From Chara braunii (Eukaryota; Streptophyta; Charophyceae; Charales; Characeae), in the NCBI GenBank assembly GCA_003427395.1, contig BFEA01000013.1:539863-592471 (forward strand): DNA of 52,609 bases. The letters are read 5' to 3'. Under the pieces are notes generated by a model that saw nothing but the letters and a program-made list of their open reading frames with translations, ran no database searches and was not told where the DNA came from. The position numbers and the translations under genes are program-made. This document shows, in pieces, positions 51,761 to 52,609 of the stretch; position 1 is the first letter of the stretch; every line of letters begins with the position of its first letter.

Positions 51761-52609
51761 GTGAGATCGAGCGCTGTTTAAGGAGACGAAACAGAGAGAG
51801 ATGAACATCTAAGGAAATTACAAAGGGGGCAAAAGTAGCGGCGCAGACCACGCAGCGATGCCTCTTGCACAATAAGAGAGAGAAAAGGAAAGAGAAAAGG
51901 AAAGAGAAGAAGATGCTATGTAAAGAAGGATAAAAAAATAGAAGAAGATGCTACGTCAGGAAAAGGTTGACGATCGCAAAATACTAGGACGAGTCGCGGC
52001 GATACGCAAAAGATGAATGAGAGTCATAAACTAAGCGCTGCTTTATCATGATACTAAGTGCCCCACGAGTTTCGACCCAGCGGGGACGCTGGGTGGGGGT
52101 TTGGTATCATGTCAGAGGGCGCGGTGTCCCGACCCTCCTTTGTGCGCCAAGTCCCTGATTGGTACCGGTGCTTCGGAAGTGTAGTGGCTTAGTTTGTCAC
52201 CTAACCTCCACAGTAACGCTGAGATACCTGGATGGTGCCTGGGAATGGACCAGCCTGTAGGTGCTTGCCTTCTGCAAAAAGGGGCACCACAGGCTTTCCT
52301 TTGGTCCACGCAGGCTCGGCGCCCTGCTGTACAGCAGAGCACTACCGGCCTGTGGCCGTGGTAGCCGCCGGACTTGCCCTGGGACGCGGAGGTAAAGGGA
52401 CTGGCGCGGTTTCTTCTACTGCGCACCGAGTGCCCCCTTGCCAAGTTATGGGTTAGGTGCGAGGAGCGGGGGTCACTATCAGAGGAAAAAGAAAAGAGAG
52501 GGACTAAACGGAGTAAAAAAATGGAAGAAAAGGAAAAGAGGAAAAAGAAAAAAAAAAAAAAAATCGTCGGATCTAAACCCACGCTTTAGTTCGGGGGGGG
52601 GGGGGGGGG
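51761..52609. other. Purine-rich and gene-free end, poly-A, poly-G
   Basis: 51780-52010 is purine-rich. GGGGGTTTGGTATCATGTCAG at 52096 again resembles a tRNA-Met primer site. 52150-52460 is GC-rich with no supported gene. Poly-A at about 52546-52562 and a 19-G run at 52591-52609 end the window; the G-run at the very end may be a sequencing or assembly artefact. Confidence 0.5.

Noticed and set aside
52591-52609. Telomeric or regulatory G-run
   Set aside because: A plain poly-G at the extreme end without a telomere-type repeat; more likely a sequencing or assembly artefact.

Overview
This looks like nuclear DNA from a large, repeat-rich eukaryotic genome, most likely a streptophyte (land-plant lineage or charophyte alga such as a Chara-type species). 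The evidence is one intact, plant-type elongation factor 1-alpha gene on the minus strand (11880-13226) with a short 5' UTR intron, plus LINE, Ty3/gypsy and hAT-like fragments, tRNA-derived repeats, long microsatellites and a 315-N assembly gap. The organism call is an inference from EF1A sequence character and genome style. Nothing looks bacterial: there are no operons or ribosome-binding-site-led ORFs.

Layout. 1-11.8 kb holds two decayed coding-like stretches of unknown family (about 1-990 plus, 1560-2430 minus), foldback and microsatellite DNA (2.6-3.2 kb) and a succession of short tandem duplications (5.3, 7.2, 7.4-8.1, 10.0, 10.8 kb). 11.9-13.4 kb is EF1A with its leader intron, followed upstream by a 100-bp direct duplication. 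13.9-21.1 kb is intergenic: short tandem repeats, a 33-bp inverted repeat next to poly-T, a tRNA-like SINE, and two copies of an unclassified dispersed repeat (family F).

21.2-45.1 kb is dominated by a large direct segmental duplication, copy A (21171-30090) and copy B (34076 to about 45060). A third, 5'-partial copy C starts at 46817. All three begin at the same TGTCGGA edge, followed at once by a hairpin with compensatory changes and then by a foldback tRNA-like module, which is inverted in C. Each long copy also has purine-rich AAG tracts, (TTA)n microsatellites, an internal diverged tandem pair of about 1.4 kb (U1/U2), small conserved reading frames on both strands, and at its right end an array of about 14 short stem-loops. 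In that array the stems differ from unit to unit but stay self-complementary around a CCGTGGG-type loop.

Between A and B lie an 88-bp satellite with G-runs and a 1.2-kb higher-order repeat (30090-31975), a decayed protein gene (32111-33085) and a partial paralogue of it (33221-33480). Copy B carries later insertions: two hAT-like non-autonomous elements beside the N gap (37272-38700), an AT-rich block (about 36496-36655), and an L1-type LINE fragment (44269-44732) that breaks one hairpin of the array.

46.2-52.6 kb contains a third family-F copy, copy C, a 5'-truncated Ty3/gypsy integrase (48490-49183) with a polypurine tract and a probable LTR start, LTR-internal tandem repeats, a short Arg/Gly-rich minus-strand coding-like stretch and a poly-G end. 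EF1A is the only gene I regard as certainly functional. The hairpin array and the foldback tRNA-like module are the best candidates for undescribed structure.
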